Below, piece by piece: positions 55,279 to 64,000 of a DNA stretch of 64,000 bases. The notes beneath the pieces were generated by a model that had not been told where the DNA came from, ran no database searches, and saw nothing but the letters and a program-made list of their open reading frames with translations. The translations under genes and the position numbers were made by a program. The stretch is from Acidovorax sp. 210-6 (lineage in GTDB: Bacteria; Pseudomonadota; Gammaproteobacteria; Burkholderiales; Burkholderiaceae_C). The DNA lies in contig NZ_JAACJE010000001.1 of NCBI RefSeq assembly GCF_010020825.1, positions 2,108,001 to 2,172,000 of the forward strand, read 5' to 3'. The number at the start of each line of letters is the position of its first letter. The first letter of the stretch is position 1.

Positions 55279-56766
55279 CTACAACAGCACGATGTCGTAC
55301 TGCTCTTGCCCCATGGACGCCTCGGCCTGGAGCGAAATGGGCTTGCGGATGAAATCCGACAACCCGGCCAGGTGCGTGCTTTCCTCGTCCAGCAGCAGCT
55401 CGATCACCTGGGGCGCGGCCACCACGCGGAACTCGCGCGGGTTGAACTGGCGGGCTTCGCGCAGGATCTCGCGCAGGATGTCGTAGGCCACGCTGCGCAC
55501 CGTGCGCACCGCACCCCGGCCCTGGCAGCAGGGGCAGGGTTCACAGAGCATGTGGGCCAGCGATTCGCGCGTGCGCTTGCGCGTCATCTCCAGCAGGCCC
55601 AGTTGCGAGAAGCCCCCGGCCATGGTCTTGACGCGGTCACGTGCCAGGTGCTTGCGCAGTTCGGCCAGCACGGCATGCTGGTGGTCTTCACGCGCCATGT
55701 CGATGAAGTCCACGATGATGATGCCGCCCAGGTTGCGCAGGCGCAATTGGCGGGCTATGGAGCCCGCCGCCTCCAGGTTGGTCTTGAAGATGGTGTCGTC
55801 GAAGTTGCGCGCGCCCACGTAGCCGCCGGTGTTCACGTCGATGGTGGTGAGCGCCTCGGTCTGGTCAATGATGAGGTAGCCGCCGGACTTCAGATCGACA
55901 CGCCGGCCCAGCGCGCGGGTGATTTCCTCGTCGATGGCAAAGAGGTCGAAAATCGGCCGCTCGCCTTTGTAGTGCTGCAGCTTGGCCGCCGCCTGGGGCA
56001 TGAATTCCTGACCAAAGGCACGCAGGCGATGGAACTGCTCCATCGAGTCGATGCGTATGCTTTGCGTGTGCTCTCCGACCAGATCGCGCAGCACGCGCTG
56101 CAGCAGGTCCAGGTCCTGGTGCAGCAGCGAGCCTGCACTCTGGCGCAGCGCCGCCTCCTTGGTGCGCGCCCAGGTCTTGCGCAGGTAGGCAATGTCTTCG
56201 GCCAGTTCGGCGTCGGTGGCGTCTTCACCGTTGGTGCGCAGGATGAATCCACCCCCACCGCCGGTGGATTTGTCACCCACCAGCGCCTGCAGCCGCTCGC
56301 GCAGGGCCTCCCGGTCGGCCAGGGGGATTTTTTGCGAGACGCCCACATGGTCGTCCTGCGGCAGGAACACCAGCAGCCGCCCGGCGATGCTGATCTGCGT
56401 GGACAGGCGCGCACCCTTGCTGCCAATGGGGTCCTTGATGACCTGCACCATGAGCGGCTGGCCCTCGAACACCTGCTTTTCGATCGGCACGGGCGGATCG
56501 TTGCGGCGCGCAAACAGGGGCGGCTCGCCCCCCTCCTGGCGTTGCCAGACATCGGCCACATGCAGGAAGGCGGCGCGCTCCAGGCCGATGTCGATGAAGG
56601 CCGACTGCATGCCCGGCAGCACGCGCGAGACCTTGCCCAGATAGACGTTGCCCACCAGGCCGCGCTCCAGCGTGCGCTCGATGTGCAGCTCCTGCACGGC
56701 GCCGTGCTCCACCACAGCCACGCGGGTTTCCTGGGGCGACCAGTTGATGAGGATGTCTTGTTGCAT
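55279..56766 (-). CDS. rng: Ribonuclease G
   Basis: The 495-residue endoribonuclease (E. coli 489) matures 16S rRNA 5' ends and takes part in mRNA decay. It has an S1 domain (about 38-130, GNVYLGKVSRVLPGMQSAF), the RNase H-like catalytic region with the metal Asp in LTTIDVNTGGYVG near 304 and IIIVDFIDM near 346, and the Zn-link CEPCPCCQGRG. It lacks the long RNase E tail. It ends a maf-rng pair (10-base gap), part of the rsfS-rlmH-maf-rng string. Confidence 0.94.
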   Translation of the reverse strand: MQQDILINWSPQETRVAVVEHGAVQELHIERTLERGLVGNVYLGKVSRVLPGMQSAFIDIGLERAAFLHVADVWQRQEGGEPPLFARRNDPPVPIEKQVFEGQPLMVQVIKDPIGSKGARLSTQISIAGRLLVFLPQDDHVGVSQKIPLADREALRERLQALVGDKSTGGGGGFILRTNGEDATDAELAEDIAYLRKTWARTKEAALRQSAGSLLHQDLDLLQRVLRDLVGEHTQSIRIDSMEQFHRLRAFGQEFMPQAAAKLQHYKGERPIFDLFAIDEEITRALGRRVDLKSGGYLIIDQTEALTTIDVNTGGYVGARNFDDTIFKTNLEAAGSIARQLRLRNLGGIIIVDFIDMAREDHQHAVLAELRKHLARDRVKTMAGGFSQLGLLEMTRKRTRESLAHMLCEPCPCCQGRGAVRTVRSVAYDILREILREARQFNPREFRVVAAPQVIELLLDEESTHLAGLSDFIRKPISLQAEASMGQEQYDIVLL

Positions 56767-56776
56767 GGCGGTGGGT

Positions 56777-57391
56777 TCAGAAGCGCAGGCCCGCCTGGCG
56801 CAGGAGTTGCGCCGTTTCATACAGCGGAAGGCCCATGATGCCTGAATAACTGCCGCTGATGTGGGCAATGAATGCGGCTGCCGGGCCCTGGATGCCGTAG
56901 GCGCCCGCCTTGCCCAGGGGTTCGCCCGTGGCCACGTAGGCGTCGATCTGTACGGAGTCCAGTTCAGCAAAGCGGACATGCGATACCGACAGCGCCGCAA
57001 AGCGCTGCGCCCCCGCCTGCACCGCCACCGCCGTGAGCACGCGGTGCTCCTGGCCCGAAAGCTGGGCCAGCATGTGCCGGGCGTCGTCAGCGTCCAGCGG
57101 CTTGCCGAAGATGCGATCGTTCAAGGCCACGGTGGTGTCCGAGCACAGGATGGGCGCCGTCGGCAGCCCCCGGCGCGCCAGGCGTTGCACGGCGGCGTCC
57201 AGCTTGAGGGCAGTGACCCGCTCCACATAGGTGGCGGGCGGTTCACCGGGCAGCACGAGCTCCAGGGCCTCGGTGTCCTCTGCCACATCGCCAGGCGCGT
57301 TGGGCACCAGCAGGCGGTGGGGCACACTGATCTGTTCCAGCAACTGGCTGCGCCGGGGACTTTGCGAGGCGAGGTAGATGAAATCAGGCAT
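56777..57391 (-). CDS. maf: Maf-family nucleoside triphosphate pyrophosphatase
   Basis: The 204-residue protein has the Maf start [47 protein letters not shown] with the catalytic Asp, and [28 protein letters not shown]. The members hydrolyse dTTP/UTP or modified nucleotides, releasing pyrophosphate; the Arg-Arg SPRR and GIQG segments fit the YhdE (dTTP/UTP) branch. It is ten bases upstream of rng. Confidence 0.93.
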   Translation of the reverse strand: MPDFIYLASQSPRRSQLLEQISVPHRLLVPNAPGDVAEDTEALELVLPGEPPATYVERVTALKLDAAVQRLARRGLPTAPILCSDTTVALNDRIFGKPLDADDARHMLAQLSGQEHRVLTAVAVQAGAQRFAALSVSHVRFAELDSVQIDAYVATGEPLGKAGAYGIQGPAAAFIAHISGSYSGIMGLPLYETAQLLRQAGLRF

Positions 57392-57406
57392 GGGCCAATT
57401 CTAGAT

Positions 57407-57465
57407 GAAATATGCCTCCAGCGCCCGTCCGACAAGCGCCTATAGCTATGATTTTTATAGCACAC
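57407..57465. repeat. Short interspersed palindromic repeat, copy 13
   Basis: GCCTCCAGCGCCCGTCCGAC, AAGCGCCTATAGCTATG and TTTTTATAGC between rlmH and maf; near consensus. Confidence 0.78.
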
Positions 57466-57483
57466 AAGGCCTGTGCGCCGGTG

Positions 57484-57951
57484 CTATTCGCGGTGGTACG
57501 GGTGTCCTGCGTTGACGGACCAAGCGCGGTAGAGCTGCTCGATCAGCAGCACGCGCACCATGGCGTGCGGCAGGGTCAGGTCGGACAGGCGGATGCGCTC
57601 GTGCGCGACCTGGCGGAACTCGGGCTCCAGGCCATCCGGGCCGCCGATGACCAGGGCCACGTCGTCGCCCTCCAGCTGCCAGCTTTGCAGCCGCGCTGCC
57701 AGGGCCTTGGTGGTAAGGGCCGTGCCACGCTCGTCCAGCACCACCGTGCGTGCACCGCGGGGAATGGCGGCTTCGATGCGCTCGCGCTCGGCCGCCATCA
57801 GCGCGGGCACCGACTTGGAGCCGCGCGTTTCGGTCTTGACGGCCTTGAGCTCCACCTTCAGCTCGGGCGGAAAGCGCTTGGCGTAGTCGTCGTAGGCGGT
57901 TTGTGCCCAGTCGGGCACGCGCTGGCCCACGGCAACGATCAGCAGCCGCAT
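57484..57951 (-). CDS. rlmH: 23S rRNA pseudouridine-1915 N3-methyltransferase
   Basis: The 155-residue SPOUT methyltransferase modifies pseudouridine 1915 on the 50S subunit with SAM. Motifs are [49 protein letters not shown] (SAM knot) and [20 protein letters not shown] with the ending HPYHRE conserved in the family. Located 12 bases after rsfS in the same direction. Confidence 0.95.
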   Translation of the reverse strand: MRLLIVAVGQRVPDWAQTAYDDYAKRFPPELKVELKAVKTETRGSKSVPALMAAERERIEAAIPRGARTVVLDERGTALTTKALAARLQSWQLEGDDVALVIGGPDGLEPEFRQVAHERIRLSDLTLPHAMVRVLLIEQLYRAWSVNAGHPYHRE

Positions 57952-57963
57952 GCGGGCGCTCGA

Positions 57964-58785
57964 TCAGCGCTTGTCTGCGCTCTTGCGGGCGGGTGCCTTG
58001 CGGGCCGGGGCCTTGGCAGCGGTACCCGTCTTGCCCGTGGACTTTGCAGCGGACTTGGCAGGTGCGGCGGCCTTGCGTGGCTTGACCACCAGCTTCTGCA
58101 CAGGGGTGCTGTCGGCCTGCGGCTTGGCGCTGCGCGGGGCCGCTGCCTTTTTGGCGGGTGCCTTCTTGGCTGAGGCTTTGCTCGCGGGCTTGGATGCCGT
58201 GGCCTTGGCAGCCGACTTGGCGGCGACAGGCGCTGCCGATTTGGCGCTGCGCTTGGCCGGGGCCTTGGGCTCTGCCGCCAACTGGGCGGCGGCCTTCCTG
58301 GCTGCGGCTGCCGGGCTCAAGGCCTTGGCTGCGGTCTTGGTGGCAGCGGTGGTCTTGGCAGCAGCCTTCTTGGCTGGGGCTTTTTTCACCGCCACAGGCT
58401 TGGGCGCGCCGAGTTTGAGTCGCACCGGCATTTCGCCCCACAGTTCTTCGAGCCGGTAGTACTGGCGGATGGTGGGCTGCATGATGTGCGCCACGGCGGC
58501 GCCACAGTCCACGATGATCCACTCACCGTTGTCCTCGCCTTCGACGCGCGGCTTGGGAAAACCGGCATCCTTGACCTTGTCGCGCACGCTGGCGGCCAGG
58601 GCCTTGGTCTGGCGGTTGGAGGTGCCCGACGCCACAATGACCCGCTCGAACAGAGGCGACAGATGCTCGGTGTTGAAGACCTGGATGTCTTGCGCCTTGA
58701 CGTCTTCGAGCCCGTCCACAATGGCCCGTTGGAGTTTGACGATGTTCTTTTTGGCAGCGGATTCCGAGGTGGTGGTAGTGGTCAT
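57964..58785 (-). CDS. rsfS: Ribosomal silencing factor RsfS with a long Lys/Ala tail
   Basis: The 273-residue protein has an RsfS/DUF143 domain (about 12-125: LQRAIVDGLEDVKAQDIQVF, IVASGTSNRQTKALAASVRD, GEWIIVDCGAAVAHIMQPT and RQYYRLEELWGEM). RsfS binds L14 and blocks subunit joining in starvation. A tail of about 145 residues follows, built of KKAPAKKAAA, SAKSAAPVAA and APARKAPARKSADKR units, like histone H1 or PhaP-type disordered tails, which E. coli RsfS (105) lacks. The ATG at 58785 is used because upstream in-frame DNA is repeat copy 14. Confidence 0.88.
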   Translation of the reverse strand: MTTTTTSESAAKKNIVKLQRAIVDGLEDVKAQDIQVFNTEHLSPLFERVIVASGTSNRQTKALAASVRDKVKDAGFPKPRVEGEDNGEWIIVDCGAAVAHIMQPTIRQYYRLEELWGEMPVRLKLGAPKPVAVKKAPAKKAAAKTTAATKTAAKALSPAAAARKAAAQLAAEPKAPAKRSAKSAAPVAAKSAAKATASKPASKASAKKAPAKKAAAPRSAKPQADSTPVQKLVVKPRKAAAPAKSAAKSTGKTGTAAKAPARKAPARKSADKR

Positions 58786-58887
58786 CAGGCGATGGTGGGT
58801 GAAGTGATGGGGGTCAATATAGCGCGCATTGGCGGGGGTCACCAGCGCAATGGCCCGCAGGTGTTGCGCATGCGCGCCGCTGGATTT

Positions 58888-58950
58888 TTGAGGTGTTTTT
58901 GGCCTCTGGGGCAATAGACACGAGCGCTATAAGCTACTGATTTTATAGTG
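58888..58950. repeat. Short interspersed palindromic repeat, copy 14
   Basis: TTTTTGGCCTCTGGGGCAAT, GAGCGCTATAAGCTACTG and ATTTTATAG in the 353-base gap between rsfS and hemF. Apart from this copy and hairpin element 2 I see no gene in the gap. Confidence 0.7.
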
Positions 58951-58958
58951 ATCGCCAT

Positions 58959-59139
58959 AGAACCTGTTCACGGTCTTTTCATGGGGTACGCAAGGCAGCA
59001 AACCGCCACGATCCAGGCGCCTGCCGCAGCCCATGCTGGCAGCCTGGGCAAGGCGGGCAACAACGAGCGTGGCGGTTTGCTGCCTTGCCCGAAGGGTTGC
59101 CCCGCAACGTACCTCATGAAAAGACCGTGAACAGGTTCT
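58959..59139. repeat. 181-bp long-hairpin element 2 (MITE-like)
   Basis: Perfect 25-base terminal inverted repeats (58959-58983 and 59115-59139, beginning AGAACCTGTTCACGG), a GGTACG / CGTACC pair inside them and a second perfect 20-base pair (58991-59010 and 59068-59087). The middle is not coding. The right end coincides with the last base of the hemF stop codon. Its CCTGTTCAC tip is shared with element 1. Confidence 0.78.
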
Positions 59140-60077
59140 CACAACCAGTCGCGCCGCACCAGAAAGCGCTGGGTCAGCTCGGCTTCGGGCGAGCCTTCGG
59201 CCGCCTCGCGCCGGTAGCTCCAACCCGCCAGCGGCGGCATGGACAGCAGGATGGATTCGGTGCGCCCGCCCGACTGCAGGCCAAAGTGCGTACCCCGGTC
59301 CCAGACCAGGTTGAACTCGACATAGCGGCCGCGCCGGTAGAGCTGGAAGTCGCGCTCGCGCTCGCCGTAGGGCGTGCCCTGACGCCGCTCCACGATGGGC
59401 AGGTAGGCGCTCAAAAAGGCATCGCCCACGGCTTGCGTCATGGCCAGGCTCTGCTCGAAGCCCAGTTCGGCGAAGTCGTCGAAGAACACACCGCCCACGC
59501 CGCGCTGTTCGTCACGGTGCTTGAGGTAGAAGTACTCGTCGCACCACCGCTTGAAGCGCGGGTATTTGTCGTCGCCGAACGGCGCCAGCGCGTCGCGGCA
59601 GGTGCGGTGGAAGTGCACCGCATCCTCCTCGAAGCCGTAGTACGGCGTGAGGTCCATGCCGCCACCGAACCAACAGGTGGGTTCCTGGCCCGGGTGGCCG
59701 GCGGCGATCATGCGCACGTTCATGTGCACCGTGGGCACATAGGGGTTGCGCGGGTGGAACACCAGCGAGACGCCCATGGCCTCGAACGGCGCGCCGGCCA
59801 GCTCGGGGCGGTGCTGGGTGGCCGAAGGTGGCAGCTTGGGGCCGCGCACATGCGAGAAACCGCAGCCCGCGCGCTCGAACACGCGGCCGCCCTCGATGAT
59901 GCGGGTGATGCCGTCGCCCTGCAGCGCCTCACCAGGCTCCTTGCGCCAGGGATCGGTCACGGCGCGCGCCCCGCCCTCGCCTTCCAGGTCCTCCAGCGCG
60001 GCGATGATGCGCGCCTGCAAGTCCATCAGCCAGGCGCGCACGCGCGGCACGGCGTCACTGTGCGGTGCGGTGCTCAT
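59139..60077 (-). CDS. hemF: Oxygen-dependent coproporphyrinogen III oxidase
   Basis: The 312-residue enzyme decarboxylates coproporphyrinogen III to protoporphyrinogen IX in haem synthesis. It shows [70 protein letters not shown] and [20 protein letters not shown], all diagnostic of HemF. Its ATG overlaps the purD stop (ATGA). The long in-frame extension upstream is purD read in another frame. Confidence 0.95.
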   Translation of the reverse strand: MSTAPHSDAVPRVRAWLMDLQARIIAALEDLEGEGGARAVTDPWRKEPGEALQGDGITRIIEGGRVFERAGCGFSHVRGPKLPPSATQHRPELAGAPFEAMGVSLVFHPRNPYVPTVHMNVRMIAAGHPGQEPTCWFGGGMDLTPYYGFEEDAVHFHRTCRDALAPFGDDKYPRFKRWCDEYFYLKHRDEQRGVGGVFFDDFAELGFEQSLAMTQAVGDAFLSAYLPIVERRQGTPYGERERDFQLYRRGRYVEFNLVWDRGTHFGLQSGGRTESILLSMPPLAGWSYRREAAEGSPEAELTQRFLVRRDWL

Positions 60078-61357
60078 GGGTTCTTGATCGCGCGGTGGCC
60101 GATATCGTGGCGGTACTGCGCACCGTCGAAATGGATGCCACGCGCCACATCGTAGGCGCGCTGCTGGGCCTGCTTGACGCTGTCGGCCAGCACCGTCACG
60201 CACAGCACGCGGCCGCCGCTGGTATGCGGCACGCCGTCCTTGAGCTCGGTGCCGGCGTGGAACACCATGGCATCGTCCGCATCCTGCGGCAGGCCGGTGA
60301 TGGCATCGCCCTTGCGCGGCGCCTCGGGGTAACCGTGCGCGGCCATCACCACCCCCAGGGCGGGGCGGCGGTCCCATTCCAGCTCGACCTGGTCGAGCTT
60401 GCCATCAATGGCCGCACCCAGCACGTCCACCAGATCGCTTTTGAGGCGCATCATGATGGGCTGGGTTTCAGGGTCGCCCATGCGGCAATTGAACTCCAGC
60501 GTCTTGGGATGGCCCTGGGCGTCGATCATGAGGCCGGCGTACAGGAATCCGGTGTAGGGAATGCCGTCTTTTTCCATGCCACGGATGGTAGGCAGGATGA
60601 TCTCGCGCATGGCGCGGGCGTGCACATCGGCCGTGACCACGGGCGCGGGCGAATACGCGCCCATGCCGCCGGTGTTGGGGCCCTGGTCGCCGTCCTTGAG
60701 GCGCTTGTGGTCCTGGCTGGTGGCCAGGGCGGCGACGTTCTTGCCGTCGCACAGCACGATGAAGCTGGCTTCCTCGCCTTCGAGGAACTGCTCGATGACG
60801 ACACGCGCGCCGCCTTCGTTGTGCGTCACGCCGTACTTGTTGTCCACCAGCATGAAGTCCACGGCGTCGTGGGCCTCCTGCAGGGTCATGGCCACCACCA
60901 CGCCCTTGCCGGCCGCAAGGCCGTCGGCCTTGATGACGATGGGCGCGCCCAGGCGGTCCACGAAGGCGTGGGCCGCAGCCGGGTCGGTGAAGGTGTCGTA
61001 GTCGGCCGTGGGGATGCCGTGGCGGCGCATAAAGGCCTTGGAGAAGGCCTTGGAGCTTTCCAGTTGCGCGGCGGCCTTGGTGGGGCCGAAGATGCGCAGG
61101 CCATGGGCGCGGAACTCATCGACCACGCCCGCGGCCAGAGGCGCCTCGGGGCCCACAACCGTGAGCGCAATCTTTTCCTTCTGCGCCCACTCGCGCAGCG
61201 CGCGCACGTCGGTGATGGCGATGTTTTCGAGGTGGCTGGAGAGCGCCGTGCCGCCGTTGCCCGGCGCCACGAAGACGCGCGTGACCTTGGGCGACTGGCT
61301 GAGCTTCCAGGCGATGGCGTGTTCGCGGCCACCGCCGCCAATGACGAGTACTTTCAT
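60074..61357 (-). CDS. purD: Phosphoribosylamine--glycine ligase
   Basis: The 427-residue ATP-grasp enzyme makes GAR from phosphoribosylamine and glycine in purine synthesis. It starts [19 protein letters not shown], has [12 protein letters not shown]-grasp [20 protein letters not shown] near 135, [40 protein letters not shown] near 217, and [16 protein letters not shown] near 285. It lies 12 bases after the yebC-type gene and overlaps hemF by four bases, so the three form an operon. Confidence 0.96.
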   Translation of the reverse strand: MKVLVIGGGGREHAIAWKLSQSPKVTRVFVAPGNGGTALSSHLENIAITDVRALREWAQKEKIALTVVGPEAPLAAGVVDEFRAHGLRIFGPTKAAAQLESSKAFSKAFMRRHGIPTADYDTFTDPAAAHAFVDRLGAPIVIKADGLAAGKGVVVAMTLQEAHDAVDFMLVDNKYGVTHNEGGARVVIEQFLEGEEASFIVLCDGKNVAALATSQDHKRLKDGDQGPNTGGMGAYSPAPVVTADVHARAMREIILPTIRGMEKDGIPYTGFLYAGLMIDAQGHPKTLEFNCRMGDPETQPIMMRLKSDLVDVLGAAIDGKLDQVELEWDRRPALGVVMAAHGYPEAPRKGDAITGLPQDADDAMVFHAGTELKDGVPHTSGGRVLCVTVLADSVKQAQQRAYDVARGIHFDGAQYRHDIGHRAIKNP

Positions 61358-61369
61358 GGGGGGCTTTAT

Positions 61370-62089
61370 TTACAGTGCGGCGTTGTGGAAGACGTCCTGC
61401 ACGTCGTCCAGGTCTTCCAGGATATCCAGGAGCTTTTGCATGCGGGCGGCGTCGTCGCCCGTCAGTTCGATGGTGACATCGGGGCGCATGGTCACGTCGG
61501 CCGCATCGGGCGTGAGGCCGGCAGCCACCAGGGCGTTCTTCACCGCCTCGAACTCGGCGGGTGCGGTCAGCACCTCGATGGCGCCATCGTCATCGGTGAC
61601 CACGTCGTCAGCGCCGGCTTCGAGCGCCACTTCCATGACCTTGTCTTCATTGGTGCCGGGGGCGAAGATGATCTGGCCCACGTTCTTGAACTGGAAGGCC
61701 ACCGAGCCTTCGGTACCCATGTTGCCACCGTGCTTGCTGAAGGCGTGGCGCACTTCGGCCACGGTGCGCACACGGTTGTCGGTCATGGTGTCCACGATGA
61801 TGGCCGCGCCGCCGATGCCGTAGCCCTCGTAGCGGATTTCCTCGTAGTTCACGCCTTCGGCATTGCCCGTGGCCTTGTCGATGTTGTACTTGATGCGATC
61901 GGCCGGCATGTTGGCGGCTTTGGCCTTTTCGATGGCCAGGCGCAGGCGGGGATTGGCCGAGGGGTCACCGCCGCCGGTGCGCGCGGCGACGGTGATTTCA
62001 CGGATGATGCGGGTCCAGATCTTGCCGCGCTTCTCGTCCTGGCGGCCCTTGCGGTGCTGAATATTCGCCCATTTGCTGTGTCCGGCCAT
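61370..62089 (-). CDS. yebC: YebC/PmpR-family (TACO1-like) translation/transcription factor
   Basis: The 239-residue protein begins [20 protein letters not shown], with [40 protein letters not shown] and [20 protein letters not shown], all characteristic of the YebC family. These were described as DNA-binding regulators and more recently as factors easing ribosome stalling at polyproline. AAGGA lies six bases before the ATG at 62089. The frame extends far upstream but overlaps the divergent HerA-like gene. Confidence 0.94.
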   Translation of the reverse strand: MAGHSKWANIQHRKGRQDEKRGKIWTRIIREITVAARTGGGDPSANPRLRLAIEKAKAANMPADRIKYNIDKATGNAEGVNYEEIRYEGYGIGGAAIIVDTMTDNRVRTVAEVRHAFSKHGGNMGTEGSVAFQFKNVGQIIFAPGTNEDKVMEVALEAGADDVVTDDDGAIEVLTAPAEFEAVKNALVAAGLTPDAADVTMRPDVTIELTGDDAARMQKLLDILEDLDDVQDVFHNAAL

Positions 62090-62168
62090 GGGAAATCCTT
62101 TGTATTGATTTAATCTACCGGCCAAGATTTTACTTTTGCCTGCGCTCATACCCCCGAGGAAACCCGAA

Positions 62169-63686
62169 ATGGCCGAACCCCTGCTGATTGCCAAGCACGC
62201 CTCCATCGAATGCCACCTGCTGCCTGGCCTGGCCAACCGCCACGGCCTGATCACGGGCGCCACCGGCACGGGCAAGACGGTGACGCTGCAAACCTTGGCC
62301 GAGAACTTCTCGCGTATTGGCGTGCCCGTGTTCATGGCCGACGTGAAGGGCGACCTCACCGGCATGAGCCAAACCGGCCACATTCCCGAAAAAATGGCGG
62401 CCGTGCTCAAAGACCGCGGGCTGGAGCAGCCCACCACACAGGCCTGCCCCGTCACCTTGTGGGACGTGTTCGGCGAACAGGGCCACCCGGTGCGCGCCAC
62501 CGTGTCGGACATGGGCCCGCTGCTGCTGGGCCGCATGCTCAACCTCAACGAAACGCAGTTGGGTGTGCTCAACCTGGTGTTCAAGATCGCCGACGACAAC
62601 GGCCTGCTGCTGCTGGACCTGAAGGACCTGCGCGCCATGCTCCAGTACGTGGGCGACAACGCCAAGGAGTTCACCACCGAATACGGCAACATCAGCGCCG
62701 CCAGCGTGGGCGCCATCCAGCGCGGTCTGCTGCAGATCGAGCAACAGGGCGGCGACAGGTTCTTCGGCGAGCCCATGCTCGACATCCAGGACTTCATGCA
62801 GACCGACACCCACGGCCATGGCGTCGTCAACATCCTGGCGGCCGACAAGCTCATGAACTCGCCGCGCCTGTATGCCACCTTCCTGTTGTGGATGCTGTCC
62901 GAGCTGTTCGAGACCTTGCCCGAAATCGGCGACCCCGAGAAGCCCAAGCTGGTGTTCTTCTTCGACGAGGCCCACCTGCTGTTCAACGAAGCGCCCAAGG
63001 TGCTCATCGAGCGCATCGAGCTGGTGGTGCGCCTGGTGCGCTCCAAGGGTGTGGGGGTTTATTTCGTCACGCAGAACCCGCTCGACATCCCCGACAGCGT
63101 GCTGGCCCAGCTGGGCAACCGCGTGCAGCACGCGCTGCGCGCCTTCACGCCACGCGACCAGAAGGCCGTGAAGGCCACCGCCACCACCATGCGCCAGAAG
63201 CCGGGCCTGGACATCGAGACCGCCATCACCGAACTGGCGGTGGGTGAAGCGCTGGTGAGCTTTCTCGACGCCAAAGGCCGCCCCAGTGTGACCGAGCGCG
63301 TGTACGTGCTGCCACCGGGCAGCCAGATCGGCCCCATCACGCCCCAGCAGCGCCAGGCCTTGATGGCCGGCTCGCTCGTCGCGGGCGTGTACGAGAAGGT
63401 GGTGGACCGCGAATCGGCCTACGAAAAACTCAAAGGCCGCGCTGAGCAGATGGCCGCACAGGCACCCGCCAACGGCAAGGGGGCCGCCACGGCTCCCCAG
63501 GAAGAAGGCGGTCTGCTGGGTGGGCTCAACGACGTGCTGTTCGGCTCCACCGGCCCGCGCGGCGGTCGGCGCGACGGGCTGGCCCAAACCATGGCCAAGT
63601 CGGCCGTGCGCACCATGGGCACCACCCTGGGCCGCGAGATTTTGCGCGGCGTGATGGGGAGCATCTTCGGTGGGCGCAAGCGCTGA
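62169..63686 (+). CDS. HerA-like/DUF853 (YjgR-type) ATPase
   Basis: The 505-residue protein is a RecA-fold HerA/FtsK-type ATPase: Walker [20 protein letters not shown] near 31-49, [13 protein letters not shown], Walker [17 protein letters not shown] near 260-275, and [20 protein letters not shown] (sensor). It matches the DUF853/YjgR family (E. coli YjgR 500), of unproven role. The C-terminal part carries a Gly-rich linker and an amphipathic [15 protein letters not shown] end. AGGA sits before the ATG at 62169. It is divergent from yebC and eight bases upstream of the last gene. Confidence 0.92.
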   Translation: MAEPLLIAKHASIECHLLPGLANRHGLITGATGTGKTVTLQTLAENFSRIGVPVFMADVKGDLTGMSQTGHIPEKMAAVLKDRGLEQPTTQACPVTLWDVFGEQGHPVRATVSDMGPLLLGRMLNLNETQLGVLNLVFKIADDNGLLLLDLKDLRAMLQYVGDNAKEFTTEYGNISAASVGAIQRGLLQIEQQGGDRFFGEPMLDIQDFMQTDTHGHGVVNILAADKLMNSPRLYATFLLWMLSELFETLPEIGDPEKPKLVFFFDEAHLLFNEAPKVLIERIELVVRLVRSKGVGVYFVTQNPLDIPDSVLAQLGNRVQHALRAFTPRDQKAVKATATTMRQKPGLDIETAITELAVGEALVSFLDAKGRPSVTERVYVLPPGSQIGPITPQQRQALMAGSLVAGVYEKVVDRESAYEKLKGRAEQMAAQAPANGKGAATAPQEEGGLLGGLNDVLFGSTGPRGGRRDGLAQTMAKSAVRTMGTTLGREILRGVMGSIFGGRKR

Positions 63687-63694
63687 AAGCCCAC

Positions 63695-64000
63695 ATGACC
63701 GGCTTTGAATGGCTGCTGTTGCGCTGCGCGCGCTGGCTCTGGCCTGCGTTTGCGGGGGCCTGGGTCCTGGGCCTGCTGTGGGGTCTGGCGGGGAGCGCCC
63801 AGCCTGGAGGCGACTGGCTGCTTCCCTTTGCACTCAGTGCGTTGGCCACCCTCGCGCTGACCCGCTGGGCCGACGCCGTGCGTGAGCGCTTCATCCGCGA
63901 AAGTGCCCTGCCCCATTCGCTCAAGCGCAAACTGCGCGAGGCTTTCCCCCACCTCACCGCCAAGGACGTTGAACTGGCCGAACGCGCATTGCGCCAGTTC
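63695..64000 (+). CDS. Membrane-anchored hypothetical protein, 3' end missing
   Basis: The frame from ATG 63695 is open to the window edge (102 codons). Two hydrophobic helices (about 16-34 and 43-58) are followed by a soluble part beginning RWADAVRERFIRESALPHSL and continuing FPHLTAKDVELAERALRQF. It starts eight bases after the HerA-like gene, so it is probably cotranscribed. I do not recognise the family from this part. Confidence 0.7.
   Translation, partial: MTGFEWLLLRCARWLWPAFAGAWVLGLLWGLAGSAQPGGDWLLPFALSALATLALTRWADAVRERFIRESALPHSLKRKLREAFPHLTAKDVELAERALRQF

Noticed and set aside
1-64000. CRISPR array, rRNA operon, prophage or complete insertion sequence
   Set aside because: No regularly spaced direct repeats, rRNA, phage structural genes or intact transposase were seen; the interspersed palindromes are scattered and not arrayed.

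Overview
The window looks like a chromosomal segment of a Comamonadaceae bacterium (order Burkholderiales, Acidovorax/Hydrogenophaga-like). This rests on high GC throughout, the protein types and gene order (yebC-purD-hemF, rsfS-rlmH-maf-rng, map-glnD, a second longer infA), and many copies of a short intergenic palindrome with an AGCGC / AGCTAT core. The family assignment is inferred from sequence content; no database was consulted.

Layout. 1-8000: a DMT exporter, a PAS/GGDEF/EAL c-di-GMP enzyme, propionyl-CoA ligase, a phosphofructokinase with mixed active-site features, and a cysteine hydrolase. 8100-8930: a decayed secreted-protein gene beside a small ORF followed by an integron-like attC fold. 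9090-14050: an AMP/thymidine phosphorylase plus PRPP-synthetase-like pair, an NlpC/P60 lipoprotein-type hydrolase, a divergent nucleotide cyclase and two small membrane proteins. 14250-19170: tryptophanase, a GMC dehydrogenase with its Tat-signal subunit, an EVE protein and a flavodoxin-like protein. 19196-21311: remains of an AraC regulator and an AHL-acylase-like enzyme, both cut at one junction. 21336-26130: LysR/DMT pair, patatin, then a more AT-rich patch with an IS110 transposase remnant and a eukaryotic-type protein kinase.

26130-31530 holds a LysR-controlled valine/isobutyrate catabolic cluster (mmsA, acyl-CoA dehydrogenase, a TfoX-like gene, mmsB). It is followed by tRNA-Pro, infA, an HPP-CBS membrane protein, phosphatidylserine decarboxylase, the 23S rRNA hydroxylation factor RlhA, a P2-type cation ATPase, MetY, a YdjM-like membrane protein, OmpW with an FNR box, a NemR-NemA pair and a DUF808 protein. 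46270-63686 is mostly housekeeping: purL, map, glnD, a lipoprotein, rng-maf-rlmH-rsfS, hemF-purD-yebC and a HerA-like ATPase. The last 306 bases start an incomplete small membrane-anchored protein.

What stands out is genome plasticity rather than one new enzyme system. The short palindrome occurs at least 14 times and once lies in frame inside purL. Two unrelated-looking long hairpin elements share a CCTGTTCAC tip and each ends exactly at a stop codon; one occupies the place where nadD is usually found. A roughly 135-bp repeat occurs twice in opposite orientation. A two-gene deletion scar and an isolated integron-type cassette complete the picture.
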